Notes: generated from the letters alone by a model not told the origin. DNA of 64,000 nt from Thermotoga sp. KOL6 (GCF_002866025.1 NZ_LNDE01000002.1:248001-312000); one strand, 5' to 3'. Positions 30,190 through 41,028 are shown, counted from the stretch's first letter. A program made the numbers and translations.

Positions 30190-31334
30190 GTTACCGCCTC
30201 CAACACGAGCGTTCCCAACACTAAAGTGATGATGAGGGGCAAACTCACTCTTTTAAGTATGCTGAAAACGTCGACTGCGAAGTATTTCGCAGAAAGTACC
30301 ACACAAAGATGAACTGGAGAGAGAATCACCCCTCCAACGGCGAACATGTAAGTGTAGAGAGCGGATTTTTCATCAAAAATTCCTAAAATGACAGGAAGGG
30401 AAATACCAACTGCTGCTTGGGTTATACCTGTTGAGATTCCGGCAATGAGAGGTAAGAAAACCAAGAGCAACCACGGAGGAAGATTCCAACTAGTGAATTC
30501 TATAGAAATCATTTCACCGACGTTGTGTTGGTCGATCGCGATCTTGTAAAGATATACGAGGAAGAGAACCACTATGATGTCCCATTTTTTTAGAATAGTC
30601 TTCAAAGCTTGAAAAAAATGCTTTCTTCTGAATATCCCGTATCCTACAGTGTTAAGGAGTAAAGCTTGCCATCCAGGAATTTTGAAAAAGAAGATCAAAA
30701 CACCTGTTCCCAAGATAGGGATCAAAGAGACAAGGTTGTAAAAAGATTCGGGAGGCGATATCTTTGGGAGTTGCCTTCCGTTGAAGAACACCCATCCTAC
30801 CAGAAAGGCGATGGCGAAAACAGGAAAGAGTCCCATGGAAATCCGATCAATGCTGATCTCAGAGAGTTCCGAAACTAGAACAAAGGCGGGATATATGGGC
30901 CAGAAGAACTCTATCGTATGTCTGAACCAATAGTTTCTGATAGCCAGTTTCAGTGGGTTTTCATCCGGAAGGGAATTTTTCACAATAGGTGCTGTGAAAA
31001 GGGCACCCCCAGGCATCGGCATGAGTCCCATGAGAGCGGGTACAAAGGAGTCAACGTTTCTGGAGAAAACGTTTTTCATCTCCTTGGAAAATTTTTCGTA
31101 ATCGCCGGAAACTTCCATTATGCTGGACAACAGGTAAATCAAGAAAACCGTTGTCAGAAGAGACCAAAAAGAGCCGGATACGAGTACAAGAGAGACCATC
31201 TCAACAATTCTGTGAATTCTCAAAGCGAAAAACAGGATGATTATGCCAGAGAGCAACGAAAGTGATAGTTTCTTCAATATTCTCTGAAAGATCACGATTG
31301 CCAGGAGTGATATGAGAACGGAGAATGAATACAA
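30186..31334 (-). CDS. DUF401 family integral membrane transporter
   Basis: 382 residues with about ten hydrophobic helices. Recognised by the family-typical [18 protein letters not shown] segment and a later [17 protein letters not shown]-like stretch ([19 protein letters not shown]), which recall dicarboxylate/gluconate-type permeases. Substrate unknown. Start TTG 31334 is the first possible because TGA precedes it in frame; GGAGG lies 10 bases upstream. It is translationally coupled to uvrA but functionally unrelated as far as can be seen. Confidence 0.8.
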   Translation of the reverse strand: MYSFSVLISLLAIVIFQRILKKLSLSLLSGIIILFFALRIHRIVEMVSLVLVSGSFWSLLTTVFLIYLLSSIMEVSGDYEKFSKEMKNVFSRNVDSFVPALMGLMPMPGGALFTAPIVKNSLPDENPLKLAIRNYWFRHTIEFFWPIYPAFVLVSELSEISIDRISMGLFPVFAIAFLVGWVFFNGRQLPKISPPESFYNLVSLIPILGTGVLIFFFKIPGWQALLLNTVGYGIFRRKHFFQALKTILKKWDIIVVLFLVYLYKIAIDQHNVGEMISIEFTSWNLPPWLLLVFLPLIAGISTGITQAAVGISLPVILGIFDEKSALYTYMFAVGGVILSPVHLCVVLSAKYFAVDVFSILKRVSLPLIITLVLGTLVLEAVT

Positions 31335-31353
31335 CTCCCATCAACCTCCAAGA

Positions 31354-31380
31354 AGAAAAAGAAGGGGATATTCCCCCTTC
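31354..31380 (-). terminator. Terminator after tRNA-Gly
   Basis: Minus strand GAAGGGG (31374-31380), loop GAATAT, CCCCTTC (31361-31367), then TTTTTCTTCT. It separates the tRNA cluster from the DUF401-uvrA pair. Confidence 0.75.
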
Positions 31381-31389
31381 TTCAGCTTT

Positions 31390-31464
31390 TGGAGCGGGCG
31401 ACGGGATTCGAACCCGCGACCCCCAGCTTGGCAAGCTGGTGCTCTACCACTGAGCTACACCCGC
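31390..31464 (-). tRNA. tRNA-Gly (anticodon GCC)
   Basis: Acceptor GCGGGTG/CGCCCGC, D arm TAGCTCAGTGGTAGAGCA, anticodon stem CCAGC/GCTGG with loop TTGCCAA, T arm GGTTCGAATCC, encoded CCA at 31390-31392. Confidence 0.97.
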
Positions 31465-31475
31465 CTGACGTATCT

Positions 31476-31562
31476 TGGTGCGAGAGGTGGGACTTGAACC
31501 CACACGGGCTTCAGCCCACTGGATTCTAAGTCCAGCGCGTCTGCCAGTTCCGCCACTCTCGC
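31476..31562 (-). tRNA. tRNA-Leu (anticodon TAG)
   Basis: Acceptor GCGAGAG/CTCTCGC, anticodon loop CTTAGAA (reads CUA), long variable arm around GGGCTGAAGCCC, encoded CCA at 31476-31478. Confidence 0.97.
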
Positions 31563-31567
31563 ACCAC

Positions 31568-31643
31568 TGGTGACCCGGGTGGGATTCGAACCCACGACCC
31601 CCTGATTAAAAGTCAGGTGCTCTGCCTGCTGAGCTACCGGGTC
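31568..31643 (-). tRNA. tRNA-Lys (anticodon TTT)
   Basis: Acceptor GACCCGG/CCGGGTC, anticodon loop CTTTTAA in stem CCTGA/TCAGG, T arm GGTTCGAATCC, encoded CCA at 31568-31570. First tRNA of the Lys-Leu-Gly transcript. Confidence 0.97.
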
Positions 31644-31653
31644 GCCGGTACAA

Positions 31654-31682
31654 ATGATATCACAGACTGTGAAAGATTTCAA
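31654..31682 (-). promoter_or_regulatory. Promoter of the tRNA Lys-Leu-Gly cluster
   Basis: Minus strand -35 TTGAAA (31677-31682), exact 17-base spacer, -10 TATCAT (31654-31659), 10 bases before tRNA-Lys. Confidence 0.8.
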
Positions 31683-31691
31683 GGGGGCGAG

Positions 31692-31720
31692 TTGAGAAAA
31701 GGCTCTTTCAGTGTTAAAAT
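31692..31720 (+). promoter_or_regulatory. Divergent promoter of the activase gene
   Basis: TTGAGA (31692-31697), 17-base spacer, TGT-TAAAAT extended -10 (31712-31720). Its -35 is nine bases from the -35 of the tRNA promoter on the other strand. Confidence 0.75.
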
Positions 31721-31742
31721 ATGCAACAAAGAGGTGATGCCA

Positions 31743-34700
31743 ATGACCGGTGTATGTGCTGGGTCCACGAGCATATCGTTTTACAATAGAGGAGAGAAAG
31801 GGAATCTTCCCCATAATGGAGATCCTTTAGCACTTCTGTCTTCTATGATTCCTACCTTCCTTGAAAAGGGCCCCGTTGTTCTCACCGGGCGTAAAACACG
31901 GGAAATCATAGATCTTCCCCAGATTTCCGAGGCCGAAGCCACTGAGATTGCATACAGAAACCTAATGAAGAAGTACGGACTGGTAGAGGCTGTGGTCAGT
32001 GCAGGCGGAGAGAACACCATTCTCTATAGAGTAAACAAAAAGGGTATAATAACCGGTATATACACAGGAAGCAAATGTGCTTCGGGAACGGGTGAATTCT
32101 TTCTCCAGCAGCTTCAAAGAATGGGTGTTTCTCTGGAAGAGGCGAATCTTGTTAATACGGAGAAATATTACGAACTTTCTTCGAGATGCACTGTGTTCTG
32201 TAAGAGTGATTGTACGCATGCTTTGAACAAAGGGGTTCCGAAAGAACTCGTTTTGAATGGCTTGGGGAAAGTGATGGCGGATAAAATTGTAGAGTTGGCG
32301 AACAAAGCGAATGTGAGGAAAATTCTCCTCGTCGGTGGCACAACCAGGAACAATCTCATGTTGAAACATCTCAAAAAGATGCTGGAAGTTATTGTGCCCG
32401 AAGAAGCTTTGTTTTTCGAAGCGTATGGAGCCTATCTATGGGGAGTATCGAACAACATCAAAACGAAGCGTTCATTTCTGATAAAAAAAGAGAAGAGGTC
32501 GAGTTTTCCTACTCATGAACCTTTGAGAAAATTCACTCATCTCGTTGAGTTTAAAGAAATGCCTTTTCAGGAACCTGAAAACGGAGATATCTGTATCGTA
32601 GGAATAGATGTTGGATCTACTACCACTAAAGCAGTTTTGATGAGATACGAAGACAATGCCATCTTGGCTGGAGTATATTTGAGGACTTTGGGGGATCCCA
32701 TAAAGGCAGCTCGTCAATGTTATACCTCCATTCTTGAGCAACTAAACGGTACAAAGGTCAAGATCGTTGGTCTCGGTGTTACAGGATCTGGAAGAAAGAT
32801 CGTAGGTCTTTATTCTCAGACCGATGCCGTTTATAACGAGATCATGGCCCATGCTAAAGCAGCTGCACATTTCGATCCAGAAGTGGACACCATCTTTGAA
32901 ATAGGAGGACAAGACGCAAAATACACGTATCTTGTAAACGGTGTTCCCACTGATTATGCGATGAACGAGGCGTGTTCCGCGGGTACAGGTTCTTTTCTGG
33001 AAGAAGCAGCAGGGGAGTCCCTCAGAATCCATTATACAGAGATAGGAGATCTTGCTATGAAGGGTGAGAATCCTCCGAACTTCAGTGACCAATGTGCCGC
33101 TTTCATTGGAAGTGACGTTAAAACCGCTGTGAATGAGGGGATTTCCAAAGAGGATATCTGTGCAGGTTTGGTGTACTCTGTCTGTATGAACTATTTGAAC
33201 AGAGTGAAAGGAAGTAGGCCGGTTGGCAATAAGATTTTCATGCAGGGTGGTGTTTGCTACAATAAAGCGGTTCCTGTTGCCATGGCTGCGCTGGTTGGAA
33301 AACCGATCATCGTCCCTCCCCATCCCGGGTTGATGGGTGCGTACGGTGTGGCACTTCTCACCAAAGAAAACATAGAACTAGGCCTTTTGAAAAAGAAAGA
33401 GTTCGATTTGAAAGAATTGGTATCTAGGGAGGTTAAATACAGAGGAACTTTCGTTTGTCCCGGTGGAAAGGAGAAGTGCGATAGAAAATGTGAGATCAGG
33501 ATCATAGAAATAGAGGGTAAACGGTTTCCGTTTGGTGGCGCTTGTAACAAGTACGAAAACGTAGTGCGTCACACTAGTATTGACAGTGCAAAGTACAACT
33601 TTGTGAAGAAGAGGGAAAGATTTATCTTCGATTTCGAAAAACGCGCTGTTTCTGGAAAAACGATCGGGCTCAGTAAATCTCTCGCCATGAACAATCTTTT
33701 TCCCTTGTTCTACACATTTTTAACTGAGTTGGGATTCGATGTCGTTGTCCCCGACAAATCCGACAGAGAAGGTTGGGAGCGAAAGAACTCAGAATTCTGC
33801 TTTCCTGTTGAGCTTTCTCATGGGTATATGTACAATCTTCTTTCTAAAAAACCTGACTTGATCTTGGTTCCGAGAATACGTGGAATAAAAGTGACGAACT
33901 CGGAAAATTACAACGTTTTCTGTCCTTTCGTTCAAAGTGAACCCGACTGGATTGTGTCAGCTTTTCCAGAATTAAGAGAAAAGTTTGTGAGTGAGTATTT
34001 TGATTTCTCTCGCGGAGATGAAAGAGATCAGTTTCTCAAACTAGCGGAAAAGCTCGGTAAGTCAAGGGAAGAAGGGGAAAAGGCTTTCGAAAAAGCATGG
34101 AGGGTGTTTCAGGGAAGATTTGATGCGATAAAAGATGAATGGAATCATTTTTTGAAAGAGTTGGAAAACGCAGATTTTGGTGTCGTGCTCTTCGGGAGGT
34201 CTTACAATGCGTTCTCTTCTGATGCAAACATGGGTATTCCAGAAAAGTTCGCCACTCGCGGGATACCTATCGTAAATTTCGATTCGATACCTTTCGAAAT
34301 GGAAGAGGGTTACAGGAACATGTACTGGTCATGGGGAGAAATGATTTTGAAAGCGGCCCGCTTTGTAAAAAAGCATCCAAAACTTTTTGGTGTTTACATA
34401 ACTAACTTCAGTTGTGGTCCTGATTCTTTCATCATATCCTACTTCAGAGACATAATGGGAAAAAAGCCATCTTTGGTTTTGGAACTAGACAGTCATACAG
34501 CAGATGCAGGTATAGAAACCCGTGTAGAAGCGTTCATCGACATAGTAAGAAGTTATCTCAGATTGAAAGAAGAAGAGACAAAGAAAGATGTGAAAAGACC
34601 TTATACTGTTTTGGAAAAAGGGAAACTTTACGTTGTGACACCAGATGGTGCGAAAAAGTCCCTCGATGATGAACGAGTGAAAGTAGTCTTCCCTTCGATG

Positions 34701-35987
34701 GGTCAGTTTGGTTCACAATGTCTCTCTGCTGCTTTCAGATACTACGGTATAAAATCTGATGTTTGTCCGCCTCCAAATGTGGAAGAATTCAAACTTGGAA
34801 GAAGCAACTCCCTTTCCAAAGAGTGCCTTCCACTTCAACTCACGCTCGGAAGTCTCATAAAGTATATCGGGGAAAAGAGCAGTGATGATGAGATCATCTT
34901 GTACTTCATGCCGGAGACGATGGGACCGTGTAGGTTTGGTCAATACAGTGTTTTCATGAATCTATGGTTAGACAGGCACAACGTGAAGAATGTGACTCTC
35001 TTCGGCTTGAATTCAGAAAATGCTTATGCAGGGCTCGGAACGGCGTTCAGAATCAGATTATGGCTTGCTGTTGTGGTTTCCGACGTTTTCTTCGATGTAG
35101 AAAGAGGAGTGATGACTCTGGCAAAAGACAAAGAAGAAGCAAAAAAGATAGTCGAGGCGTGTAAAGAAAAAATATTGATGAGTTTGGCTAACGACTCACT
35201 GGGCAAGTTTTTCAAGACACTCGGAGAAGTTGCGAAAGTGATTTCGAGTGTCGAAAAGATCATGGACTACGACAAAGCTCCGAAGGTCCTTCTGACCGGA
35301 GAAATATACGTGAGGAGAGATGAATTCTCGAGGAAGAATCTGGAGAATCTGATGGAGAGGAACGGTATCATCATGCATATTTCTCCGGTTCATGAATGGA
35401 TATATTACACCGACTATCTCTTCTTGAGAAGGCTCATATCCCCGAATTCCACTCCAATGGATAGATTTAAAAAGCACCTGGAGATTTTTGTGAAGAGATA
35501 CATTGAAAGGAAAGTGAAAAAAATTCTTGAAAGGACAGGATTTTACAAAGGACATCTCGTGAACGTGGAAGAAATTGTTAATTCAGCGAAAGACTTTCTA
35601 AATCCAAAACTAACGGGTGAAGCGATCCTTACGATAGGAACCATTCTTCATGAGATAGTGAATTATTACGATGGAGTCATATCAATAGGACCGTTCGGGT
35701 GTATGCCGAGCAGAATAGCAGAAGCTATCGTGAAGAGGGGAATGGAAGAACAAAAACTCAGAGCGAAAGGAATGGCGAAAAAGGTTTTAGAAGAGTTTGG
35801 AGACCTACCTGTTATTCACGTAGAATCCGATGGTAACCCATTCACTCCCGTGATTCAAAATAAGCTGGAAACGTTCATCTTCCAAGTGAGAAGATTGAGA
35901 AACTATTTGAACGGAATAGTGAACAACAGAACCGTAGTTGGGAAAGAAAAAGAGAGTATACCCGAAAAGGTCAAGATTGATTCATAA
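31743..35987 (+). CDS. Giant 2-hydroxyacyl-CoA dehydratase activator-like protein (two ASKHA domains plus HgdB-like region)
   Basis: 1414 residues. The first, incomplete ASKHA ATPase domain covers about 1-280 (GVCAGSTSISFY, VVSAGGENTILYRV, GSKCASGTGEFFLQQL). The second, complete one covers about 285-565 (VGIDVGSTTTKAVLM, FEIGGQDAKYTYL, NEACSAGTGSFLEEAAGES, GGVCYNKAVPVA). Then comes a Cys-rich linker (FVCPGGKEKCDRKCEI), a DUF2229 region (GLSKSLAMNNLFPLFYTFL) and a C-terminal HgdB-like part. Family members couple ATP hydrolysis to low-potential electron transfer through an Fe-S cluster. ATG 31743 is six bases after GAGGTG; a longer frame would run into tRNA-Lys. No dehydratase subunits or CoA-transferase are adjacent, so the substrate is unknown. 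Confidence 0.88.
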   Translation: MTGVCAGSTSISFYNRGEKGNLPHNGDPLALLSSMIPTFLEKGPVVLTGRKTREIIDLPQISEAEATEIAYRNLMKKYGLVEAVVSAGGENTILYRVNKKGIITGIYTGSKCASGTGEFFLQQLQRMGVSLEEANLVNTEKYYELSSRCTVFCKSDCTHALNKGVPKELVLNGLGKVMADKIVELANKANVRKILLVGGTTRNNLMLKHLKKMLEVIVPEEALFFEAYGAYLWGVSNNIKTKRSFLIKKEKRSSFPTHEPLRKFTHLVEFKEMPFQEPENGDICIVGIDVGSTTTKAVLMRYEDNAILAGVYLRTLGDPIKAARQCYTSILEQLNGTKVKIVGLGVTGSGRKIVGLYSQTDAVYNEIMAHAKAAAHFDPEVDTIFEIGGQDAKYTYLVNGVPTDYAMNEACSAGTGSFLEEAAGESLRIHYTEIGDLAMKGENPPNFSDQCAAFIGSDVKTAVNEGISKEDICAGLVYSVCMNYLNRVKGSRPVGNKIFMQGGVCYNKAVPVAMAALVGKPIIVPPHPGLMGAYGVALLTKENIELGLLKKKEFDLKELVSREVKYRGTFVCPGGKEKCDRKCEIRIIEIEGKRFPFGGACNKYENVVRHTSIDSAKYNFVKKRERFIFDFEKRAVSGKTIGLSKSLAMNNLFPLFYTFLTELGFDVVVPDKSDREGWERKNSEFCFPVELSHGYMYNLLSKKPDLILVPRIRGIKVTNSENYNVFCPFVQSEPDWIVSAFPELREKFVSEYFDFSRGDERDQFLKLAEKLGKSREEGEKAFEKAWRVFQGRFDAIKDEWNHFLKELENADFGVVLFGRSYNAFSSDANMGIPEKFATRGIPIVNFDSIPFEMEEGYRNMYWSWGEMILKAARFVKKHPKLFGVYITNFSCGPDSFIISYFRDIMGKKPSLVLELDSHTADAGIETRVEAFIDIVRSYLRLKEEETKKDVKRPYTVLEKGKLYVVTPDGAKKSLDDERVKVVFPSMGQFGSQCLSAAFRYYGIKSDVCPPPNVEEFKLGRSNSLSKECLPLQLTLGSLIKYIGEKSSDDEIILYFMPETMGPCRFGQYSVFMNLWLDRHNVKNVTLFGLNSENAYAGLGTAFRIRLWLAVVVSDVFFDVERGVMTLAKDKEEAKKIVEACKEKILMSLANDSLGKFFKTLGEVAKVISSVEKIMDYDKAPKVLLTGEIYVRRDEFSRKNLENLMERNGIIMHISPVHEWIYYTDYLFLRRLISPNSTPMDRFKKHLEIFVKRYIERKVKKILERTGFYKGHLVNVEEIVNSAKDFLNPKLTGEAILTIGTILHEIVNYYDGVISIGPFGCMPSRIAEAIVKRGMEEQKLRAKGMAKKVLEEFGDLPVIHVESDGNPFTPVIQNKLETFIFQVRRLRNYLNGIVNNRTVVGKEKESIPEKVKIDS

Positions 35988-36675
35988 GAATTTCTAGAAT
36001 CCCTTCTTCAATCTGGGAAAATTTTGGATTTGTTAAGGTTTTCAGAGTTCTTGGTTTTGGAAGTGGAACCGATATTTCTTCGAGGACCTTGGATGGTCTG
36101 TTGGAGAGTACTAATATTCTATCCGATAGCAACACTGCCTCTTCTACATCGTGAGTTATGAGTACAACGGAACTTTGCATTCTATAGACTTCTTCTGAAA
36201 GCCATATTTGAAGCTTTTTCCGCGTGTAAGCGTCCACAGAAGAAAAGGGCTCATCGAGTATGAGTAACTCATCTCCTGAGAGTACCGCTCTGAGAAGAGA
36301 GAGTCTTTGCCTCATTCCGCCGGAGAGTTGATAAGGTCTTTTGTTCTCGAACCCCGAGAGCCCAAATCGTTTGAACAATTCTTTGAGATTGGAGGGTGAA
36401 CGTTCTTTCTTTAAGATAAGGGGAAGAATCGCGTTCTCATAGACTGTCATCCAATCGAAGAGAATATCTTTCTGAGGGCAATATCCCACGCGTGAGGTGA
36501 AGAGTTTCACGTTTCCTTCGTATGGAATCAATCCCAAGATCGCTTTTATTATGGAGGTTTTGCCGCATCCGGAAGGTCCAACAAGAGAGAGGATCTCTCC
36601 TTGAGATAGGTTCAAGGAGAGATCCTCAACAACCAATAGTTCATCGTATCGGATTTTCAAGTGTTCCACGGTCAT
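35971..36675 (-). CDS. thiZ: ABC transporter ATPase, ThiZ-like
   Basis: 234 residues. Walker A GPSGCGKTS, Q-loop GYCPQKDILFDWMTV, signature [20 protein letters not shown], Walker B LLILDEPFSSVD, switch His in VLITHDVEEAV; typical of the NitT/TauT/ThiZ class. ATG 36675 overlaps the upstream TAA as TAATG; the frame is open further upstream but has no ribosome site. The 3' end overlaps the activase gene tail-to-tail by 17 bases. The thiamin-pyrimidine role comes from its partners, so the symbol is provisional. Confidence 0.85.
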   Translation of the reverse strand: MTVEHLKIRYDELLVVEDLSLNLSQGEILSLVGPSGCGKTSIIKAILGLIPYEGNVKLFTSRVGYCPQKDILFDWMTVYENAILPLILKKERSPSNLKELFKRFGLSGFENKRPYQLSGGMRQRLSLLRAVLSGDELLILDEPFSSVDAYTRKKLQIWLSEEVYRMQSSVVLITHDVEEAVLLSDRILVLSNRPSKVLEEISVPLPKPRTLKTLTNPKFSQIEEGILEILMNQS

Positions 36676-37619
36676 TACGGTAGAAATTCGTTCGTGAATG
36701 CTTTCTTCACGTCTATCATTTTTTTCAGGAATCCCATCGAATAAAGCCATTCGGCGTATCTCCTCCATACCTCTTCTTTCTGATAACCCCACTTTTCCGC
36801 ATCTGCTTTGTACTGACCAGCGAGATATTTTTGGGACTCGATCACTATTTTTTCGTCCAACTCGGGAGCGTATTTTAGTAGAATCTTGGCTGCTTCAACG
36901 GGATGCTGTATAGCATATTCATACCCTTTTGCCGTTGCCCTGAGAAACCTTCTTATGAGTTCTGGATTTTCTTTCATCAGTGATTCACTGGTTATGAGGA
37001 CGGGAGTGTAATAGTCGAAAACTTCGTCTATCTCTTTGAGTGGTAAGTACTCTATCTCTATTCCTTTAACTTTACTTGCCACGCCATCCCAACCATAGAA
37101 AATCCAAGCGAAATCGAACACATCGTTCAATGTCCCCGCAAAGAAATCCATTTGTCCTACGTTCACAAAGATCACCTTTGAAGGATCCGCTCCGTACTTT
37201 CTCATAATATATTCTATAGTCGCTTTTTCTATTGGTGATCCCCAGCTTCCGTATTTCTTGCCTTCCCAATCTTTAACGCCATTTATTCCTTCACTCTTCA
37301 GCCAAGCAAAACCGGATGTATTGTGCTGGATGATAGCTGCTATGGAAACAATGGGCATTCCTTCACCCCGGGAAAGAGTTACGGCTTCTTGATAACTCAC
37401 TCCGAACTCGGCTTTTCCACTGGCTACAAGTTGTTCTGCTGTGAGCCTGGAAGGTTGGACGATTTTTACGTTCAAACCTTCTTTTTCATAGTAACCAAGA
37501 TCTTTTGCAACGTACAATCCTGTGTGATTCGTGTTGGGATACCAATCCAGAACAACTGTTATATCCTCTGCTAAAAGTAGAGAGGAAACCAAGAGAAGAA
37601 TCAGAAGTGTCTTTTTCAT
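36675..37619 (-). CDS. thiY: Periplasmic pyrimidine-precursor binding protein (ThiY/NMT1-like)
   Basis: 314 residues with signal peptide MKKTLLILLLVSSLLLAED. The mature start ITVVLDWYPNTNHTGLYVAK is the hallmark of the THI5/NMT1-like family that binds HMP or its formylamino precursor. Also GKAEFGVSYQEAVTLSRGEG, KYGSWGSPIEKATIEYIM and DFAWIFYGWDG. Likely imports a thiamin pyrimidine building block with the next-door permease and ATPase. The start overlaps the permease stop (ATGA). Confidence 0.88.
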   Translation of the reverse strand: MKKTLLILLLVSSLLLAEDITVVLDWYPNTNHTGLYVAKDLGYYEKEGLNVKIVQPSRLTAEQLVASGKAEFGVSYQEAVTLSRGEGMPIVSIAAIIQHNTSGFAWLKSEGINGVKDWEGKKYGSWGSPIEKATIEYIMRKYGADPSKVIFVNVGQMDFFAGTLNDVFDFAWIFYGWDGVASKVKGIEIEYLPLKEIDEVFDYYTPVLITSESLMKENPELIRRFLRATAKGYEYAIQHPVEAAKILLKYAPELDEKIVIESQKYLAGQYKADAEKWGYQKEEVWRRYAEWLYSMGFLKKMIDVKKAFTNEFLP

Positions 37620-38368
37620 GTTAACAACCTCCTTTCTTCGAACCAGGGCGTCAATTTTCTGGAGAGAAAATCTACCAATTTGAAAATAAGAACACTCAGA
37701 ATCACAACCACTATGACGGAAACGAAAAGACGATCCGCTCTAAAAGTGTTCATTGCTCTTATCATGTATATGCCAAGTCCTTTCTCTGCGCCAAGCCATT
37801 CTCCTATTACGGCGGAAACAACAGCGTAGGTTGCGGATATCTTTAGACCAGAGAATACGTAAGGGAGTGTATGAGGGACGATGAGGTATCTGTACATCTG
37901 CAATTTCGATGCTTTCATCACCTTGAAAAGATCTAGTGCATCGGGGTCGATCGTTCTGAAGCCTTCCAGTGTGTTAAGAGCGACGGGAAAGAGGGTGACG
38001 AAAGCTACGATCCCTATTTTCGTACCTATTTCAAGTCCGAACCAGATGACTACGAGTGGCGCGACTGCAACTATAGGGATCGCTTGGGATACAATCAAAA
38101 CAGGGTATATCACATCTCGTATCACCCGAAAAAGATCCATCAGAACGGCGAGTCCTACTCCCAACAAAAGGCCGATCACTAGCCCTAGAAGAGCCTCTAC
38201 TACAGTGTACACACTGTGATCTATCACAATCTTCCATTGGGATATCATCTCTCTCACGATGGAAGTTGGTTTGGGAAGAAGATATTGTGGAACATGAGAA
38301 AATTCCCAAACGAGAATCACCACGACCAAGAAACTCCACTTAGCGATATTTCGATACCTTCTCTTCAA
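37616..38368 (-). CDS. thiX: ABC transporter permease, ThiX-like
   Basis: 250 residues, about six membrane helices, and the binding-protein-dependent permease EAA loop (KVMKASKLQMYRYLIVPHTLPYVFSGLKIS). Start chosen as TTG 38368, eight bases after GGAGG; TTG 38383 lacks a ribosome site. The start lies inside the 3' end of the MTH1187-family gene. Partner of the ThiY-like binding protein and ThiZ-like ATPase. Confidence 0.87.
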   Translation of the reverse strand: MKRRYRNIAKWSFLVVVILVWEFSHVPQYLLPKPTSIVREMISQWKIVIDHSVYTVVEALLGLVIGLLLGVGLAVLMDLFRVIRDVIYPVLIVSQAIPIVAVAPLVVIWFGLEIGTKIGIVAFVTLFPVALNTLEGFRTIDPDALDLFKVMKASKLQMYRYLIVPHTLPYVFSGLKISATYAVVSAVIGEWLGAEKGLGIYMIRAMNTFRADRLFVSVIVVVILSVLIFKLVDFLSRKLTPWFEERRLLT

Positions 38369-38624
38369 TGGTGATGCCTCCAACTTTGTAATCTATATCA
38401 AGTTGAAGGACGAATCTCTTAGCGAATTTTTCGAGATATTTTGCTAGATCTTTTACCTGATCCATGATTTCGTCAAATTCTCCCTCTACAGTAGTGTTGG
38501 AAGGACCCACTTCGTATTTCATTCCCCAGGTTCCAATTTTCTCGATCGCTTTATCTATCACTTCATGGAGTCTCCCATTTTCTACAGCCGGTATCACCTT
38601 TATTGAGACTGTCACTTTCGGCAT
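38340..38624 (-). CDS. MTH1187/YkoF-type thiamin-binding protein
   Basis: 94 residues, the length of the MTH1187 family (T. maritima TM0486, structure known, by recall). It has a ferredoxin-like fold pattern: PKVTVSIKVIPA, then GTWGMKYEVGPSNTTVEGEF, then LQLDIDYKVGG. ATG 38624 follows GGAGGTG. Family members bind thiamin or HMP and probably hold the ligand in the cytoplasm for phosphorylation. Being first in an operon with ThiXYZ-like genes supports that role. Confidence 0.88.
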   Translation of the reverse strand: MPKVTVSIKVIPAVENGRLHEVIDKAIEKIGTWGMKYEVGPSNTTVEGEFDEIMDQVKDLAKYLEKFAKRFVLQLDIDYKVGGITIEEKVSKYR

Positions 38625-38658
38625 AGTTTCACCTCCTAATTTGGTTCTTCTAATTTTG

Positions 38659-38667
38659 ATTTTATCA
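38659..38667 (-). promoter_or_regulatory. Extended -10 promoter of the thiamin transport operon
   Basis: Minus strand TGATAAAAT (TG at 38666-38667, TAAAAT 38659-38664). The leader is only about 30 bases, which leaves no room for a TPP riboswitch. Confidence 0.6.
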
Positions 38668-38670
38668 TAG

Positions 38671-38676
38671 TATAAT
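38671..38676 (+). promoter_or_regulatory. -10 element for the DUF59 gene
   Basis: Perfect TATAAT 20 bases before the ATG at 38696; no clear -35. Divergent from the thiamin operon promoter, with the two -10 elements only six bases apart. Confidence 0.5.
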
Positions 38677-38695
38677 AAAAATGGGAGGGATAAAA

Positions 38696-40293
<1,598 letters not shown>

Positions 40294-40297
<4 letters not shown>

Positions 40298-41028
40298 CTC
40301 AAGCCCCCTTCCTCCATAACCCTTTTTGCAAACTCAACGACGTCCATATTGTACTTCAAAGTTGCGAGATCATCAAGCGTTGTGCTCCCCATGTTCACAA
40401 TGACAAGTTTCCCACCGGATCGAACAGTAAGGAGCGGCAATTCAGCTGCAGGATACACTACCAGAGAAGATCCAATCACAATCATCAGATTTGCTTCTGA
40501 AGAGAGCTTTGTTGCTTCCTGCAAAGCATTTTGAGGTAGAGGTTCTCCGAAAAAAACGATGTTTGGTCTGATGAGTCCCAAGCATTCATCACATTCGGGA
40601 ACTTCTGCTACCTCAAGTTTCCTCTTGACAATTTCCACTGTATACTCTTTTCCACATTTTACACAGTAATAATCCTCGACGTTTCCATGTAACTCTATAA
40701 CCTTTTTGTTTCCCGCTTTTTGATGGAGGCGGTCTATGTTCTGAGTTATTACTGCTTCGATCAATCCCTTTTCTTCCAGTTTCGCTAATAAAAGATGAGC
40801 AAGATTCGGTTTTGTGTTCAGCATGGGGAATATAGCTTCTTTTGCAAACCTGTAGAAATCCTGTGGGTGAGTGTAGAAAAAATCTATATCGAAAATATTT
40901 TGAGGGTATTTTTTGTAAATTCCATTCGGCCCTCTGAAATCCGGTATGCCACTTGGTGTACTTATGCCGGCTCCGGTAAGAACAACTGTAAGGGACGATT
41001 CATTCAGTAGTTTGATGAACTCCTTCAT
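40294..41028 (-). CDS. NAD-dependent protein deacylase, Sir2 family
   Basis: 244 residues, close to my recall of T. maritima Sir2Tm (TM0490), a structural model for sirtuins. NAD pocket: LTGAGISTPSGIPDFRGPNG; ribose site TQNIDRLHQKAG; catalytic His in VIELHGNVEDYYC. Four zinc cysteines lie in CVKCGKEYT and CDECLGLIRPN. It uses NAD to remove acyl groups from lysine, releasing nicotinamide and O-acyl-ADP-ribose. ATG after AGGTGACAGAAA. Several internal substitutions against Sir2Tm indicate a different strain or species. Confidence 0.97.

Noticed and set aside
31617-31742. N-terminal extension of the giant activase into tRNA-Lys
   Set aside because: The extension overlaps the tRNA and both promoters; ATG 31743 has GAGGTG at the right distance.
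38625-38695. TPP riboswitch upstream of the thiamin transport operon
   Set aside because: The gap to the divergent gene is 71 bases, shared by two promoters, and no THI-box motifs are visible.
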